From assembly GCA_025350465.1 (NCBI GenBank), contig JANXXU010000013.1, forward strand, positions 1 to 64,000: a DNA stretch of 64,000 bases, given 5' to 3'. Position numbers and translations under genes: made by a program. This DNA is from Alphaproteobacteria bacterium (lineage in GTDB: Bacteria > Pseudomonadota > Alphaproteobacteria > Micropepsales > Micropepsaceae). Shown in pieces: positions 35,330 to 43,821 of the stretch. Below the pieces are notes generated by a model. The model searched no databases and was not told where the DNA came from. It saw nothing but the letters and a program-made list of their open reading frames with translations. Every line of letters starts with the position of its first letter. The stretch's first letter is position 1.

Positions 35330-36424
35330 ATGAAGATCCACGGCCGCCACTACCGCGCGATCTGGGTAAATGCGGACGGCTGGTCGATCGAGGTGATCGA
35401 TCAGACGAAGCTGCCGTTCGCCTTCGAGACGCGGCGCTTGTCGTCGGTTGAGGACGCTGCAGAAGCCATAAAGACCATGGTGGTGCGCGGGGCGCCGTTG
35501 ATCGGCGCAACGGCGGCCTACGGCCTGTGCTTGGCGCTGCGCCAAGATGCCTCCGACGAGGCGCTCGAGGCTGCCTATCGCCAGCTTCATGCGACGCGGC
35601 CGACGGCGATCAATCTCAAATGGGCGCTCGACGAAATGTGTGCGGCGGTGCGAAATCGCGCACGGCCGGAGCGCGCCGCGGCGGCGTACACTCGCGCCGC
35701 ACAGCTTTGCGACGAGGACGTCGCGACGAACGAAGCGATCGGGCGGCATGGCCTTAAGCTGATCGAAGAGATTGCGGCACGGAAAAAGAACGAGCGCGTG
35801 AATATTTTGACTCATTGCAATGCCGGGTGGCTTGCCTGCGTCGACTGGGGGACGGCGCTTGCGCCGGTCTATATGGCGCACGACAAAGGGATCAAATTGC
35901 ACGTCTGGGCGGACGAGACGCGACCGCGCAATCAAGGCGGCTCGCTGACGGCCTATGAGCTTGGCGCGCATGGCGTGCCGCATGCCGTGATCGCGGACAA
36001 TGCAGGCGGGCACTTGATGCAACACGGCAAGGTCGACATGTGCATCGTCGGCACGGACCGCACGACGGCGAACGGCGATGTCGCCAACAAGATCGGCACT
36101 TATCTGAAGGCACTTGCGGCGCATGACAACAATGTCCCGTTCTACGTGGCACTGCCGTCGTCGACGATCGACTGGACAATCAAAGACGGCTTGCGCGAGA
36201 TTCCGATCGAGGAGCGCTCGGCGCGCGAAATTACCCATGTCATGGGGCGTGCGAGCGATGGCAAAGTCATGACAGTGGAACTCACAGCGCCGGGAAGCCC
36301 GGCTGCGAATCCTGCGTTCGACGTCACACCAGCGCGGCTGGTCAGTGGTCTCGTGACCGAGCGCGGCGTTTGCAACGCGACGCACGAAGGACTGCTCAAG
36401 CTCTTTCCGGAGCGCGCGGCGTGA
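35330..36424 (+). CDS. mtnA: S-methyl-5-thioribose-1-phosphate isomerase
   Basis: This 364-residue protein belongs to the eIF2B-like isomerase family and converts 5-methylthioribose 1-phosphate to 5-methylthioribulose 1-phosphate. The catalytic cysteine is C163 in THCNAGWLA, and the aspartate is D242 in [33 protein letters not shown] and [11 protein letters not shown] are typical family stretches. The GGAG at 35322 sets the start. It overlaps the next gene by 4 bases (GTGA). Confidence 0.96.
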   Translation: MKIHGRHYRAIWVNADGWSIEVIDQTKLPFAFETRRLSSVEDAAEAIKTMVVRGAPLIGATAAYGLCLALRQDASDEALEAAYRQLHATRPTAINLKWALDEMCAAVRNRARPERAAAAYTRAAQLCDEDVATNEAIGRHGLKLIEEIAARKKNERVNILTHCNAGWLACVDWGTALAPVYMAHDKGIKLHVWADETRPRNQGGSLTAYELGAHGVPHAVIADNAGGHLMQHGKVDMCIVGTDRTTANGDVANKIGTYLKALAAHDNNVPFYVALPSSTIDWTIKDGLREIPIEERSAREITHVMGRASDGKVMTVELTAPGSPAANPAFDVTPARLVSGLVTERGVCNATHEGLLKLFPERAA

Positions 36425-37107
36425 ACAAGTCCGCTAAGCCGCCACGCCGAAGCGCAGCCGACACGGCGTTGCGTGGCGAGATTATCTCAACGGCGCAACG
36501 CATGGCCTCGAGCGGCCTTACGCCGGGCAAGAGCGGCAATGTCTCCGCGCGTATCGACAACGGCATGCTGATCACGCCGACAGGCATACCTTACGGCGAG
36601 ATCAAGCCGGCAGACATTGTCGCCGTGCGCAACGACGGAACGGCGATGGCGGGACAGCGCGCGCCGTCGAGCGAGTGGCGCTTTCACCTGGCGATCTATA
36701 AGGCGCGCGACGACGTCGAGGCGATCGTTCACACGCATTCGCTGAATGCGACGGCGCTTGCCTGCATCCATCGCACCATTCCGGCCTTCCACTACATGGT
36801 GGCGGTCGCCGGAGGGGATCGCATCACATGCGCGCCATACGCGACTTACGGAACGGAAGCGCTGGCCAAGAATGTAGTTCGGGCATTGGGCGATCGGCGC
36901 GCCTGCCTGATCGCCAATCATGGCGCGATCGCGGTCGGTGAAACTTTGCGCAAGGCGTATGATCTGGCGTGGGAGGTCGAGACTCTGTCGGCGCAATATG
37001 CACGGGCGCGCCAACTTGGGCGGCCGCGTTTGCTGTCGGCGCGCGAGATGAACCAGGTGCTCGAGAAATTCAAGACTTACGGGAAGCAACCGCCGGTGAA
37101 GCTATGA
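36421..37107 (+). CDS. Class II aldolase (probable 5-(methylthio)ribulose-1-phosphate / deoxyribulose-phosphate aldolase)
   Basis: This 228-residue class II aldolase/adducin protein has zinc ligands H104, H106 (VHTHSLNA) and H167 (IANHGAI), with E85 in [13 protein letters not shown]. Its start is GTG 36421, overlapping the mtnA stop. Directly after mtnP-apt-mtnA it fits the aldolase of the DHAP shunt, which splits 5-methylthioribulose 1-phosphate to DHAP and 2-methylthioacetaldehyde (and 5-deoxyribulose 1-phosphate likewise). MtnB dehydratase belongs to the same superfamily, but no mtnC, mtnD or mtnK is present here. The aldolase assignment rests on context as well as family. Confidence 0.85.
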   Translation: MNKSAKPPRRSAADTALRGEIISTAQRMASSGLTPGKSGNVSARIDNGMLITPTGIPYGEIKPADIVAVRNDGTAMAGQRAPSSEWRFHLAIYKARDDVEAIVHTHSLNATALACIHRTIPAFHYMVAVAGGDRITCAPYATYGTEALAKNVVRALGDRRACLIANHGAIAVGETLRKAYDLAWEVETLSAQYARARQLGRPRLLSAREMNQVLEKFKTYGKQPPVKL

Positions 37108-37853
37108 GTGCAGGCACAGTCCTGGTCACGGGCGCGGCGCGACGGCTTGGCCGAGCGATTGCGCTGGATCTGGCGCAAGCGGGCTACGATGTCGCCGTCC
37201 ATTTCAATTCAAGTCGCAGCGATGCCGAGGCGACAGCGGCCGAGATTACGAAATTGGGCCGGCGCGCGACGCTGGTCGAGGCCGATTTGTCAGACGAAAT
37301 GCAAGTCGAGACCATCGTACCAAAATGCACGCAAGACCTCGGACCACTGACAGCACTTGTCAACAATGCCTCCATTTTCAAGGACGATCGTATCGAGACG
37401 GCCACGCGCGCGAGTTGGGATTTGCACATCGAGACAAATCTACGAGCGCCGCTGGTCTTGTCGCAGGCTTTTGCGAAGCAACTGCCGGCAGGCCGGCAGG
37501 GGGCAATCGTCAACCTGCTCGACCAGGCGGTCTGGAAGCTCACACCGCAATTCCTATCTTACACCGTGAGCAAAACGGGATTGTGGACGCTGACCCGGAC
37601 GCTGGCCCAGGCGTTGGCGCCTCGCATTCGAGTTAACGGCATCGGGCCCGGGCCGACGCTTAAGGCGGAAAAGCAATCTGAGGCCAATTTTGCGCGCCAA
37701 ATCGATGCGACGTTGCTCAGGCGCGCGCCGGAGCCCGCAGACATTGCGGCGGCCGTGCGCTATTTGTTGTCGGCGAAGGCGGTGACGGGGCAAATGATCG
37801 CCGTCGACAGCGGGCAGCATTTGGTGTGGCAGACGGGGGATCAGTTCGAGTGA
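37104..37853 (+). CDS. Pteridine-reductase-like SDR (FolM/PTR1 type)
   Basis: This 249-residue SDR carries TGAARRLG at residues 9-16, that is the TGx3RxG pattern of FolM and trypanosomatid PTR1. The catalytic trio looks like D140, Y153 and K157, with aspartate where ordinary SDRs have serine and 13 residues between D and Y, as in PTR1. Such enzymes reduce dihydromonapterin or dihydrofolate with NADPH. Its neighbour folB (dihydroneopterin aldolase) supports a pterin role. It overlaps the aldolase gene by 4 bases (ATGA). Confidence 0.85.
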   Translation: MSAGTVLVTGAARRLGRAIALDLAQAGYDVAVHFNSSRSDAEATAAEITKLGRRATLVEADLSDEMQVETIVPKCTQDLGPLTALVNNASIFKDDRIETATRASWDLHIETNLRAPLVLSQAFAKQLPAGRQGAIVNLLDQAVWKLTPQFLSYTVSKTGLWTLTRTLAQALAPRIRVNGIGPGPTLKAEKQSEANFARQIDATLLRRAPEPADIAAAVRYLLSAKAVTGQMIAVDSGQHLVWQTGDQFE

Positions 37854-37860
37854 GAGGACG

Positions 37861-38274
37861 ATGACGGACCGCAAAAATGTCTTTCCGTTGCGCATTGCCG
37901 ACGCGAGGAAGCGCATTCGGCATGTCTTCGTGCGCGATCTCGAACTCGACGCGAATATCGGTGTCTACCGCCGAGAGAAGGGCAAACTTCAACCCGTGCG
38001 GATCAACGTCGATCTGACGGTGGAGGAGACGGAAGGCGAGGTCGCCGACAAGCTCGAGAACGTCGTCGACTACGGGGCGGTCGTGGACGGGATCAAAACC
38101 ATTCTGGCCGCCGGTCACTTGAATTTGGTGGAGACGCTGGCCGAACAAGTCGCCGCGCATTGTCTCGCCGACGCGCGCGTCAAAGTGGCTCGCGTGCGCA
38201 TCGAGAAACTGAACGTGATCGCCGAGGCGAGTTCCGTCGGCGTGGAGATCGAGCGTGAGGCCGATCAAGGCTGA
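37861..38274 (+). CDS. folB: Dihydroneopterin aldolase
   Basis: This protein of 137 residues belongs to the FolB family. The core reads VFVRDLELDANIGVYRREKG with a short N-terminal extension (about 20 residues), and then VDYGAVVDGIKTILAAGHLN and LVETLAEQVA, the conserved stretch containing the catalytic lysine-glutamate environment. It converts dihydroneopterin to 6-hydroxymethyl-dihydropterin in folate synthesis. It begins 7 bases after the reductase gene, so the two are likely in the same transcript. Confidence 0.93.
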   Translation: MTDRKNVFPLRIADARKRIRHVFVRDLELDANIGVYRREKGKLQPVRINVDLTVEETEGEVADKLENVVDYGAVVDGIKTILAAGHLNLVETLAEQVAAHCLADARVKVARVRIEKLNVIAEASSVGVEIEREADQG

Positions 38275-38292
38275 CACGGCCGTAGTCGGCGC

Positions 38293-40233
38293 ATGACGAT
38301 AGACGATACCGAATCAGCAATTGTCGACGAGAAGCCGCTGGCGAGCGGCGCGGCGTTGATCGCGTCCTACTTGCCGCGGCTGCCGAACGCGCCTGGCGTC
38401 TATCGCATGTTCGATGCCGCGGGCGACGTACTGTATGTCGGCAAAGCCGCGAATTTGAAAAAACGCGTTGCGGCCTACACAAAGATTTTGGGTCACACGG
38501 GCCGGATCGCGCGCATGATCGCGGGCACGGCCTCGATGGAGTTCGTGCAGACGGCGTCTGAAGTCGAGGCGCTGCTGCTCGAAGCCAATCTGATCAAGCG
38601 GCTTAAGCCTCGCTACAACGTTACGCTACGCGACGACAAATCGTTTCCCTTTATTCTGGTGACCGGCGATCACAAGGCGCCGCAAATCATCAAGCATCGC
38701 GGCGCCAAGTCTCGAAAGGGCGACTATTTCGGCCCGTTCGCGTCGGCGGGTGCGGTCAATCGCACGCTCAATACGCTGCAGCGCGCGTTCCTGTTGCGCA
38801 GCTGCTCCGATTCGGTATTCGAAAGCCGCACGCGACCGTGCCTGCTCTTTCAAATCAAACGCTGCTCGGCGCCTTGCGTGGCTAAGATCGACGAGGAGAG
38901 CTATGCGCGTCTTGTCGGTCAAGCGCGCGATTTCTTGCAGGGCAAGAGCGATCAAGTGCGTGCCGAGCTATCGAAGGAAATGGAGCAGGCGGCCGAGGCG
39001 CTCGACTTCGAGAAGGCGGCACGGCTGCGCGATCGCATTCGGGCGCTGGCGCATATTCAGCTCAATCAAGGCATCAATCCCGACACGATCGAGGAGGCCG
39101 ATCTGTTCGCTGCCCACCAGGAAGGCGGGCAAACCTGTATTCAGGTCTTCTTCTTCCGATCGGGGCAAAACTGGGGCAATCGCCCGTACTTTCCCCGGCA
39201 CGACAAAGGACTTGATATTCCGGAGGTGCTCGACAGCTTCTTGGCGCAATTCTACGACGATCGCGATCCGCCGAAGCTTCTGCTGATCAGCCACGATGTG
39301 CCGGGGCGCGCGCTGCTTGAAGAAGCCCTGAGCGTCAAGGCGGAGCGACGTGTCGAGGTGTTGCAACCACAGCGCGGCGAGAAGCGCGAGGTCATGGCGC
39401 AGGCCGTTATGAACGCGCGCGAGTCGCTCGCCCGGCGCGTCGCCGAAAGCGCAAGCCAGGCGCGTCTACTGGAGGGCGTTGCCGAGGTCTTTCATCTCGA
39501 CCATCCGCCGGAACGCATCGAGGTCTACGACAACAGTCATATTCAAGGTACGAACGCGATCGGCGCCTTCGTCGTCGCGGGACCTGAAGGCTTCGTCAAA
39601 AACCAATATCGCAAGTTCAACATCAAGAATACGGAACTCGCGCCCGGCGACGATTATGGAATGATGCGCGAAGTGCTGACGCGGCGATTCAAGCGGCTCT
39701 TGAAAGAGCAGGCGCCGAAAGCGGACGCGCCGGTCTTCGACGAGAAGTCGGGCGACGACGAGGGCGACGGTGAGCGGCGCGGTTTTCCGGATCTGGTGCT
39801 GATCGACGGCGGCCTCGGTCAACTCAGCGTGGTGCGCCAGGTTTTGGCGGAGCTTCAGGTCACCGGCGTACCGCTTGTCGGCATCGCCAAAGGGCCCGAC
39901 CGCGACGCCGGACGGGAGCGGTTCTTCATGGAGGGCCGTCCGCCCTTCAGTTTGGAACCGAAGAGCCCGGTTCTTTTCTATCTGCAGCGGCTGCGCGACG
40001 AGGCGCACCGTTTCGCGATCGGGACACATCGCGCGAAACGGGCGCAATCCATTACCGCCTCGCCGCTCGACGAGATCGACGGCATCGGGCCCGGCCGCAA
40101 GCGTGCGCTGCTCAATCATTTCGGCTCGGGGCGAGCCGTGACGAGGGCGGGCCTTGCCGATCTCGAAGCCGTGAGCGGTATCAGCAAGGCGATGGCGCGC
40201 AAAATCTACGATCATTTCCACGACAAGGGTTGA
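38293..40233 (+). CDS. uvrC: UvrABC system protein C
   Basis: This 646-residue protein is the nuclease subunit of bacterial nucleotide excision repair. The N-terminal GIY-YIG domain starts at about residue 35 ([20 protein letters not shown]), the cysteine region [13 protein letters not shown] lies near 190, the UVR motif ([17 protein letters not shown]) near 237-253, the RNase H-like domain carries [17 protein letters not shown], and helix-hairpin-helix units close the protein. All parts seem intact. It begins 18 bases after folB and is followed by pgsA. Confidence 0.97.
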   Translation: MTIDDTESAIVDEKPLASGAALIASYLPRLPNAPGVYRMFDAAGDVLYVGKAANLKKRVAAYTKILGHTGRIARMIAGTASMEFVQTASEVEALLLEANLIKRLKPRYNVTLRDDKSFPFILVTGDHKAPQIIKHRGAKSRKGDYFGPFASAGAVNRTLNTLQRAFLLRSCSDSVFESRTRPCLLFQIKRCSAPCVAKIDEESYARLVGQARDFLQGKSDQVRAELSKEMEQAAEALDFEKAARLRDRIRALAHIQLNQGINPDTIEEADLFAAHQEGGQTCIQVFFFRSGQNWGNRPYFPRHDKGLDIPEVLDSFLAQFYDDRDPPKLLLISHDVPGRALLEEALSVKAERRVEVLQPQRGEKREVMAQAVMNARESLARRVAESASQARLLEGVAEVFHLDHPPERIEVYDNSHIQGTNAIGAFVVAGPEGFVKNQYRKFNIKNTELAPGDDYGMMREVLTRRFKRLLKEQAPKADAPVFDEKSGDDEGDGERRGFPDLVLIDGGLGQLSVVRQVLAELQVTGVPLVGIAKGPDRDAGRERFFMEGRPPFSLEPKSPVLFYLQRLRDEAHRFAIGTHRAKRAQSITASPLDEIDGIGPGRKRALLNHFGSGRAVTRAGLADLEAVSGISKAMARKIYDHFHDKG

Positions 40234-40263
40234 CCGGCGCGCCATCGTGCTAGAGTGACGGTT

Positions 40264-40863
40264 ATGGGCGATCATTTGCCGAATCTCCTGACTCTGGCGC
40301 GCATTGCGCTGGTACCGATTTTCGTGGCGGCGTTCTGGCTGCCGCTGCCGGCCGGGCGGTGGATCGCGCTCGCCATTTTTCTGATCGCGGCAATTACAGA
40401 TTACGCGGACGGGTTCATCGCACGAGCCCGCAACGCCGAATCACGCTTGGGTCAGATGCTGGATCCGATCGCGGACAAACTCCTGGTTGCGTCGGCCTTG
40501 ATGATGCTCGTCTACAAGGACGATATCCGGGGCTGGGTGCTCGTCCCGGCGCTCATCATTTTGTTTCGCGAGATCATGGTCTCCGGCATGCGCGAGTTCC
40601 TGGCGTCGATCGCCGTTCACGTGCCGGTATTGAGCATCGCCAAGTTCAAGACCGCAATTCAGGTCGCGGCGCTGTCGCTGTTGATAAGCGCGCCGGCGGT
40701 GGAGTCCGTGTTCGGCACGCTTCATCGCATCGGGATCATCGCGCTGTGGCTGGCGGCGCTGCTGACGCTCTATACCGGCTTCGTCTACGTGCAGGCGAAT
40801 CTGGCGCACATGTCCGGCCCTGAGCGCAAAACGCCGCGCGTAGCGCCGGAGCGGGCGTCGTGA
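40264..40863 (+). CDS. pgsA: CDP-diacylglycerol-glycerol-3-phosphate 3-phosphatidyltransferase
   Basis: This membrane protein of 199 residues has the CDP-alcohol phosphotransferase motif D-x2-D-G-x2-A-R-x8-G-x3-D-x3-D in DYADGFIARARNAESRLGQM followed by LDPIADKL. It makes phosphatidylglycerol phosphate, the first step to phosphatidylglycerol and cardiolipin. The N-terminus NLLTLARIALVPIFV is typical of PgsA. The start is ATG 40264; a GTG at 40255 is possible. Its stop overlaps the start of moaD. Confidence 0.93.
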   Translation: MGDHLPNLLTLARIALVPIFVAAFWLPLPAGRWIALAIFLIAAITDYADGFIARARNAESRLGQMLDPIADKLLVASALMMLVYKDDIRGWVLVPALIILFREIMVSGMREFLASIAVHVPVLSIAKFKTAIQVAALSLLISAPAVESVFGTLHRIGIIALWLAALLTLYTGFVYVQANLAHMSGPERKTPRVAPERAS

Positions 40864-41111
40864 AAATTCTCTACTTCGCTTGGGTGCGCCAGAAGATCGG
40901 CCGCAGCGAAGAGGTCGTCGATGCGCCAGCGAATGTCCGGACGGCAGGTGATCTGGCGGCTTGGCTCGTGGCGCGCGGCGATGGTTATGCCGAGGCGTTC
41001 GCCGATCTGAAGCGTGTCCGGGTGGCCATAAATCAAGAACACTCCAATTTCAGTGCGCCGGTGGATGGGCGAGACGAGATCGCGTTCTTTCCGCCGGTGA
41101 CAGGCGGCTGA
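40860..41111 (+). CDS. moaD: Molybdopterin synthase sulfur carrier subunit
   Basis: This 83-residue beta-grasp protein ends in GG (FFPPVTGG), the C-terminus that is thiocarboxylated by MoeB. It donates sulfur to precursor Z in molybdopterin synthase. The start is GTG 40860, overlapping the pgsA stop as GTGA. The partner moaE begins 2 bases after its stop. Confidence 0.95.
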   Translation: MKILYFAWVRQKIGRSEEVVDAPANVRTAGDLAAWLVARGDGYAEAFADLKRVRVAINQEHSNFSAPVDGRDEIAFFPPVTGG

Positions 41112-41113
41112 CC

Positions 41114-41563
41114 ATGATTCGCGTCCAGCGCCAGGACTTCAACATCGGAGTGGAGATTGACGCCTTGACGCGCGGGCGCACCGATGTCGGCGCGGTGGTA
41201 AGCTTTGCCGGTATCGTGCGCGCCGACGCCGACGGCGATCCGCTCAAATCGATGACCCTGGAACATTTCCCGGGCATGACGGAGCGCGAGCTCAATCGTG
41301 TTGAAGCGGAAGCACGCGTTCGCTGGTCTCTTCAGGACGTCGCGATCATTCACCGATTTGGCGAGTTGTTGCCGGGCGACCGCATCGTCCTCGTGGCGAC
41401 GACGTCCCAGCACCGGGCCGACGCGTTCGAGGCGGCCTCGTTCCTGATGGACTATCTCAAGACCCGCGCGCCGTTTTGGAAGCGCGAATTGCGCGTCTCC
41501 GGCGAATACTGGGTGGAACCGCGCGACAGCGATGACAGTGCCGCCGCGCGGTGGTCGTCGTAA
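41114..41563 (+). CDS. moaE: Molybdopterin synthase catalytic subunit
   Basis: This 149-residue protein is MoaE. The family stretch VGAVVSFAGIVRADADGDPL, the EHFPGM segment, RFGELLPGD and MDYLKTRAPFWKRE (with the catalytic lysines) are all present. With MoaD it inserts two sulfurs to form molybdopterin. It is the last gene of the uvrC-pgsA-moaDE stretch and ends 46 bases from the convergent ilvE stop. Confidence 0.96.
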   Translation: MIRVQRQDFNIGVEIDALTRGRTDVGAVVSFAGIVRADADGDPLKSMTLEHFPGMTERELNRVEAEARVRWSLQDVAIIHRFGELLPGDRIVLVATTSQHRADAFEAASFLMDYLKTRAPFWKRELRVSGEYWVEPRDSDDSAAARWSS

Positions 41564-41609
41564 GGTTCGGCGCTCAGTTGGACGACGAAATCGGAATGCG
41601 CCCGCACGC

Positions 41610-42494
41610 TCAGATCGGACCCTTGCCGCGGACGACATTCGAATAATCGTCCATCAGCGTGCGCGTCAGCTTGCCGACCTTGAATTTCCACGCGCCGATT
41701 TCGCCGACGGGCGAGACCTCGGCCGCCGAGCCGGTCAGGAAACATTCTTCGAAATCGCCGACGTCGGAACTCTGAATGTATTTCTCGACGACCTCGACTT
41801 GGCGATGGCGGGCGAGATCGATCACGGTCTTGCGCGTGATACCGTCGAGGAAACAATCGGGATAAGGCGTGAAGAGCTTGCCTTCTTTGACGAAGAAGAT
41901 GTTGGCGCCGGTCGCTTCGGCGACGAGCCCGCGAAAGTCGTACATCATCGCGTCCTGGCATCCCTTGGCCTCAGCCTCGTGCTTCGACAACGTGCAGATC
42001 ATGTAGAGACCGGCGGCCTTGGCCTTCCACGGCGTGGTGTCTGGAGCCGGGCGGCGCCAACGGGCGATGTCGAGCTTGATGCCTCTTTCCTTGACGGCCG
42101 GATCGAACATCGACGGCCATTGCCAGACGCCGATGGCTACGTGAATCTTCGAGTTCTGAGCGCTGACCGACATCTGCTCGCTGCCGCGCCACGCGACGGG
42201 GCGCATATAGGCATCGGCGAAGCCTTGCGCTTCGGCGACTTGACGACTCGCGTCGTTGATCTGGGCCTGCGTAAACGGGATTTGAAATCCCATCACTTCG
42301 GCAGATGCGAAGAGCCGCGCCGTGTGCTCCTCAAGCTTGAAGATCTTGCCGTTGTAGACGCGCTGGCCCTCGAAGATGCAGGAGCCGTAGTGCAGCCCGT
42401 GCGTTAGTACGTGAATCTTCGCATCGCGCCAGGGCAGCATCTTGCCGTCCATCCACATGTGTCCGTCGCGGTCGTCGAAGGGAATGAGCGCCAT
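41610..42494 (-). CDS. ilvE: Branched-chain amino acid aminotransferase
   Basis: This 294-residue class IV aminotransferase carries the PLP lysine at K159 in PWKAKAAGLYM. LVAEATGANIFFVKEG is the phosphate-pocket region. The N-terminal LHYGSCIFEGQR is conserved in IlvE. It makes or degrades leucine, isoleucine and valine with 2-oxoglutarate. It starts 123 bases from the divergent MarR gene, with AAGG about 9 bases upstream. Confidence 0.93.
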   Translation of the reverse strand: MALIPFDDRDGHMWMDGKMLPWRDAKIHVLTHGLHYGSCIFEGQRVYNGKIFKLEEHTARLFASAEVMGFQIPFTQAQINDASRQVAEAQGFADAYMRPVAWRGSEQMSVSAQNSKIHVAIGVWQWPSMFDPAVKERGIKLDIARWRRPAPDTTPWKAKAAGLYMICTLSKHEAEAKGCQDAMMYDFRGLVAEATGANIFFVKEGKLFTPYPDCFLDGITRKTVIDLARHRQVEVVEKYIQSSDVGDFEECFLTGSAAEVSPVGEIGAWKFKVGKLTRTLMDDYSNVVRGKGPI

Positions 42495-42578
42495 TGGGTA
42501 ACCTTGTTGAGCGGATGCGCGTCTAGAAGTCGATCAGTATATGGGCGCGCGCTTGCGGGCGGTACAGCGCTCAGCCTA

Positions 42579-42601
42579 TTGTGGCAGAATGACTGCCATA
42601 A
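42579..42601. promoter_or_regulatory. Near-perfect inverted repeat, candidate MarR operator
   Basis: TTGTGGCAG and CTGCCATAA form an inverted repeat with a 5-base spacer and 8 of 9 pairs. It sits 16 bases before the start codon of the MarR-family gene and within the ilvE divergent region. MarR proteins usually bind such 9-10 bp half-site dyads and repress their own operon. Confidence 0.5.
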
Positions 42602-42617
42602 CCGCCGCGCATAGCTC

Positions 42618-43103
42618 ATGAAGCCTGTCCCTTCGCTGCTCTATCTGCGCGAAGAAGAACTGACCGATGGGATCGAGCTCTTCTTCTTCGCTACGCGCGA
42701 CTTTGGGCGTGCGGCCGATGAACGCTTGCACTCGCTGGCTCTCGGCCGGGCTCACCATCGCGCCTTGCATTTCATTGCGCGATATCCGGGGATGCCCGTT
42801 TCGGATCTTTTGAGTATCCTGGGCATCACGAAACAATCGCTCAGCCGGGTCATCAAGCAGCTGGTCAGCGATGGCCTGATCGTTCTATCGACCGGGACGC
42901 GCGATCGTCGCCAGCGGCTGTTGAAGTTGACAGCAAAGGGCCAAGCCTTGGAATCGGAGTTCGCGACGCTGCAACGCAACCGCTTCGCCAGGGCCTATCG
43001 CGAGGCCGGGGCCGAGGCCGTTGCGGGCTTTCGTCAAGTGCTGACAGGGCTGCTGGCGGAGCAAGAACGGGCAGGCGTGCTTCGCCTGATTGCCAAGCGA
43101 TGA
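42618..43103 (+). CDS. MarR family transcriptional regulator (PetP-like)
   Basis: This 161-residue winged-helix protein has the MarR core DLLSILGITKQSLSRVIKQL followed by LVSDGLIVLSTGTRDRRQRL. In Rhodobacter a MarR-like protein, PetP, overlaps the response regulator gene petR; the same arrangement is seen here (ATGA overlap at 43100). PetP/PetR were linked to cytochrome bc1 expression. That assignment is by arrangement and similarity; petABC is about 10 kb away here. Confidence 0.88.
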   Translation: MKPVPSLLYLREEELTDGIELFFFATRDFGRAADERLHSLALGRAHHRALHFIARYPGMPVSDLLSILGITKQSLSRVIKQLVSDGLIVLSTGTRDRRQRLLKLTAKGQALESEFATLQRNRFARAYREAGAEAVAGFRQVLTGLLAEQERAGVLRLIAKR

Positions 43104-43819
43104 CGATGGAAGCCAGGACCGCAAATGTCGAGAAAACGGTTCAGCATTTGCTGGTCGTCGACGACGACACACGCATCCGAACGTTGCTGCAGCGCTATCT
43201 ATCGGAGAACGGCTATCGCGTGACTGTTGCAAAGGACGCCGTCGAAGCGCGCCAGCTGATGACGAGCCTTACGTTCGATTTCATCGTGCTCGACGTGATG
43301 ATGCCGGGCGAAGACGGATTTTCACTCACCCAATTCATACGAGAAACGTCGAGCGTGCCGATCCTGCTCCTGACCGCGCGGGGCGAATCGGGCGATCGAA
43401 TACAAGGCCTTGAGCGCGGCGCCGACGATTATTTGCCGAAGCCATTCGAGCCGCGTGAATTGCTGCTGAGGATTGCGACGATCCTGCGCCGTGCGGGGAC
43501 GCCGGTCGAACCGCAGCGCCAGACGCTCTTGCTCGGCTCATGCCGCTTCGATCCGGAGCGGGGCGAACTCACGCGTCACGGCAACCCGGTCAAACTGACA
43601 TCGGCCGAGCTTTCCTTGATGCGCGTCATGGCGGCCGCGCCGGGCACGACATTCACGCGGACCGACCTTTCGCAAAAAATGGGGGAAGTGTTGGAGCGCA
43701 CGGTCGACGTTCAGATTACGCGGCTCAGGCGCAAGATCGAGAACGACCCGAAGATGCCGCTCTATCTGCAGACCGTGCGCGGCATCGGCTACGTGCTGGT
43801 TCCGGATCGCGTCGGCTAG
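43100..43819 (+). CDS. OmpR-family response regulator (PetR-like)
   Basis: This 239-residue protein has a receiver domain with phosphoacceptor D65 (IVLDVMMPGEDGF), acidic D21-D23 (VVDDDTRIR) and K in LPKPFEPREL, and a C-terminal OmpR/PhoB winged helix (RTVDVQITRLRRKIE). The opening HLLVVDDDTRIRTLLQRYL is close to what I recall of PetR. It overlaps the MarR gene and is 2 bases upstream of the kinase gene. Confidence 0.93.
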   Translation: MTMEARTANVEKTVQHLLVVDDDTRIRTLLQRYLSENGYRVTVAKDAVEARQLMTSLTFDFIVLDVMMPGEDGFSLTQFIRETSSVPILLLTARGESGDRIQGLERGADDYLPKPFEPRELLLRIATILRRAGTPVEPQRQTLLLGSCRFDPERGELTRHGNPVKLTSAELSLMRVMAAAPGTTFTRTDLSQKMGEVLERTVDVQITRLRRKIENDPKMPLYLQTVRGIGYVLVPDRVG

Positions 43820-43821
43820 GC

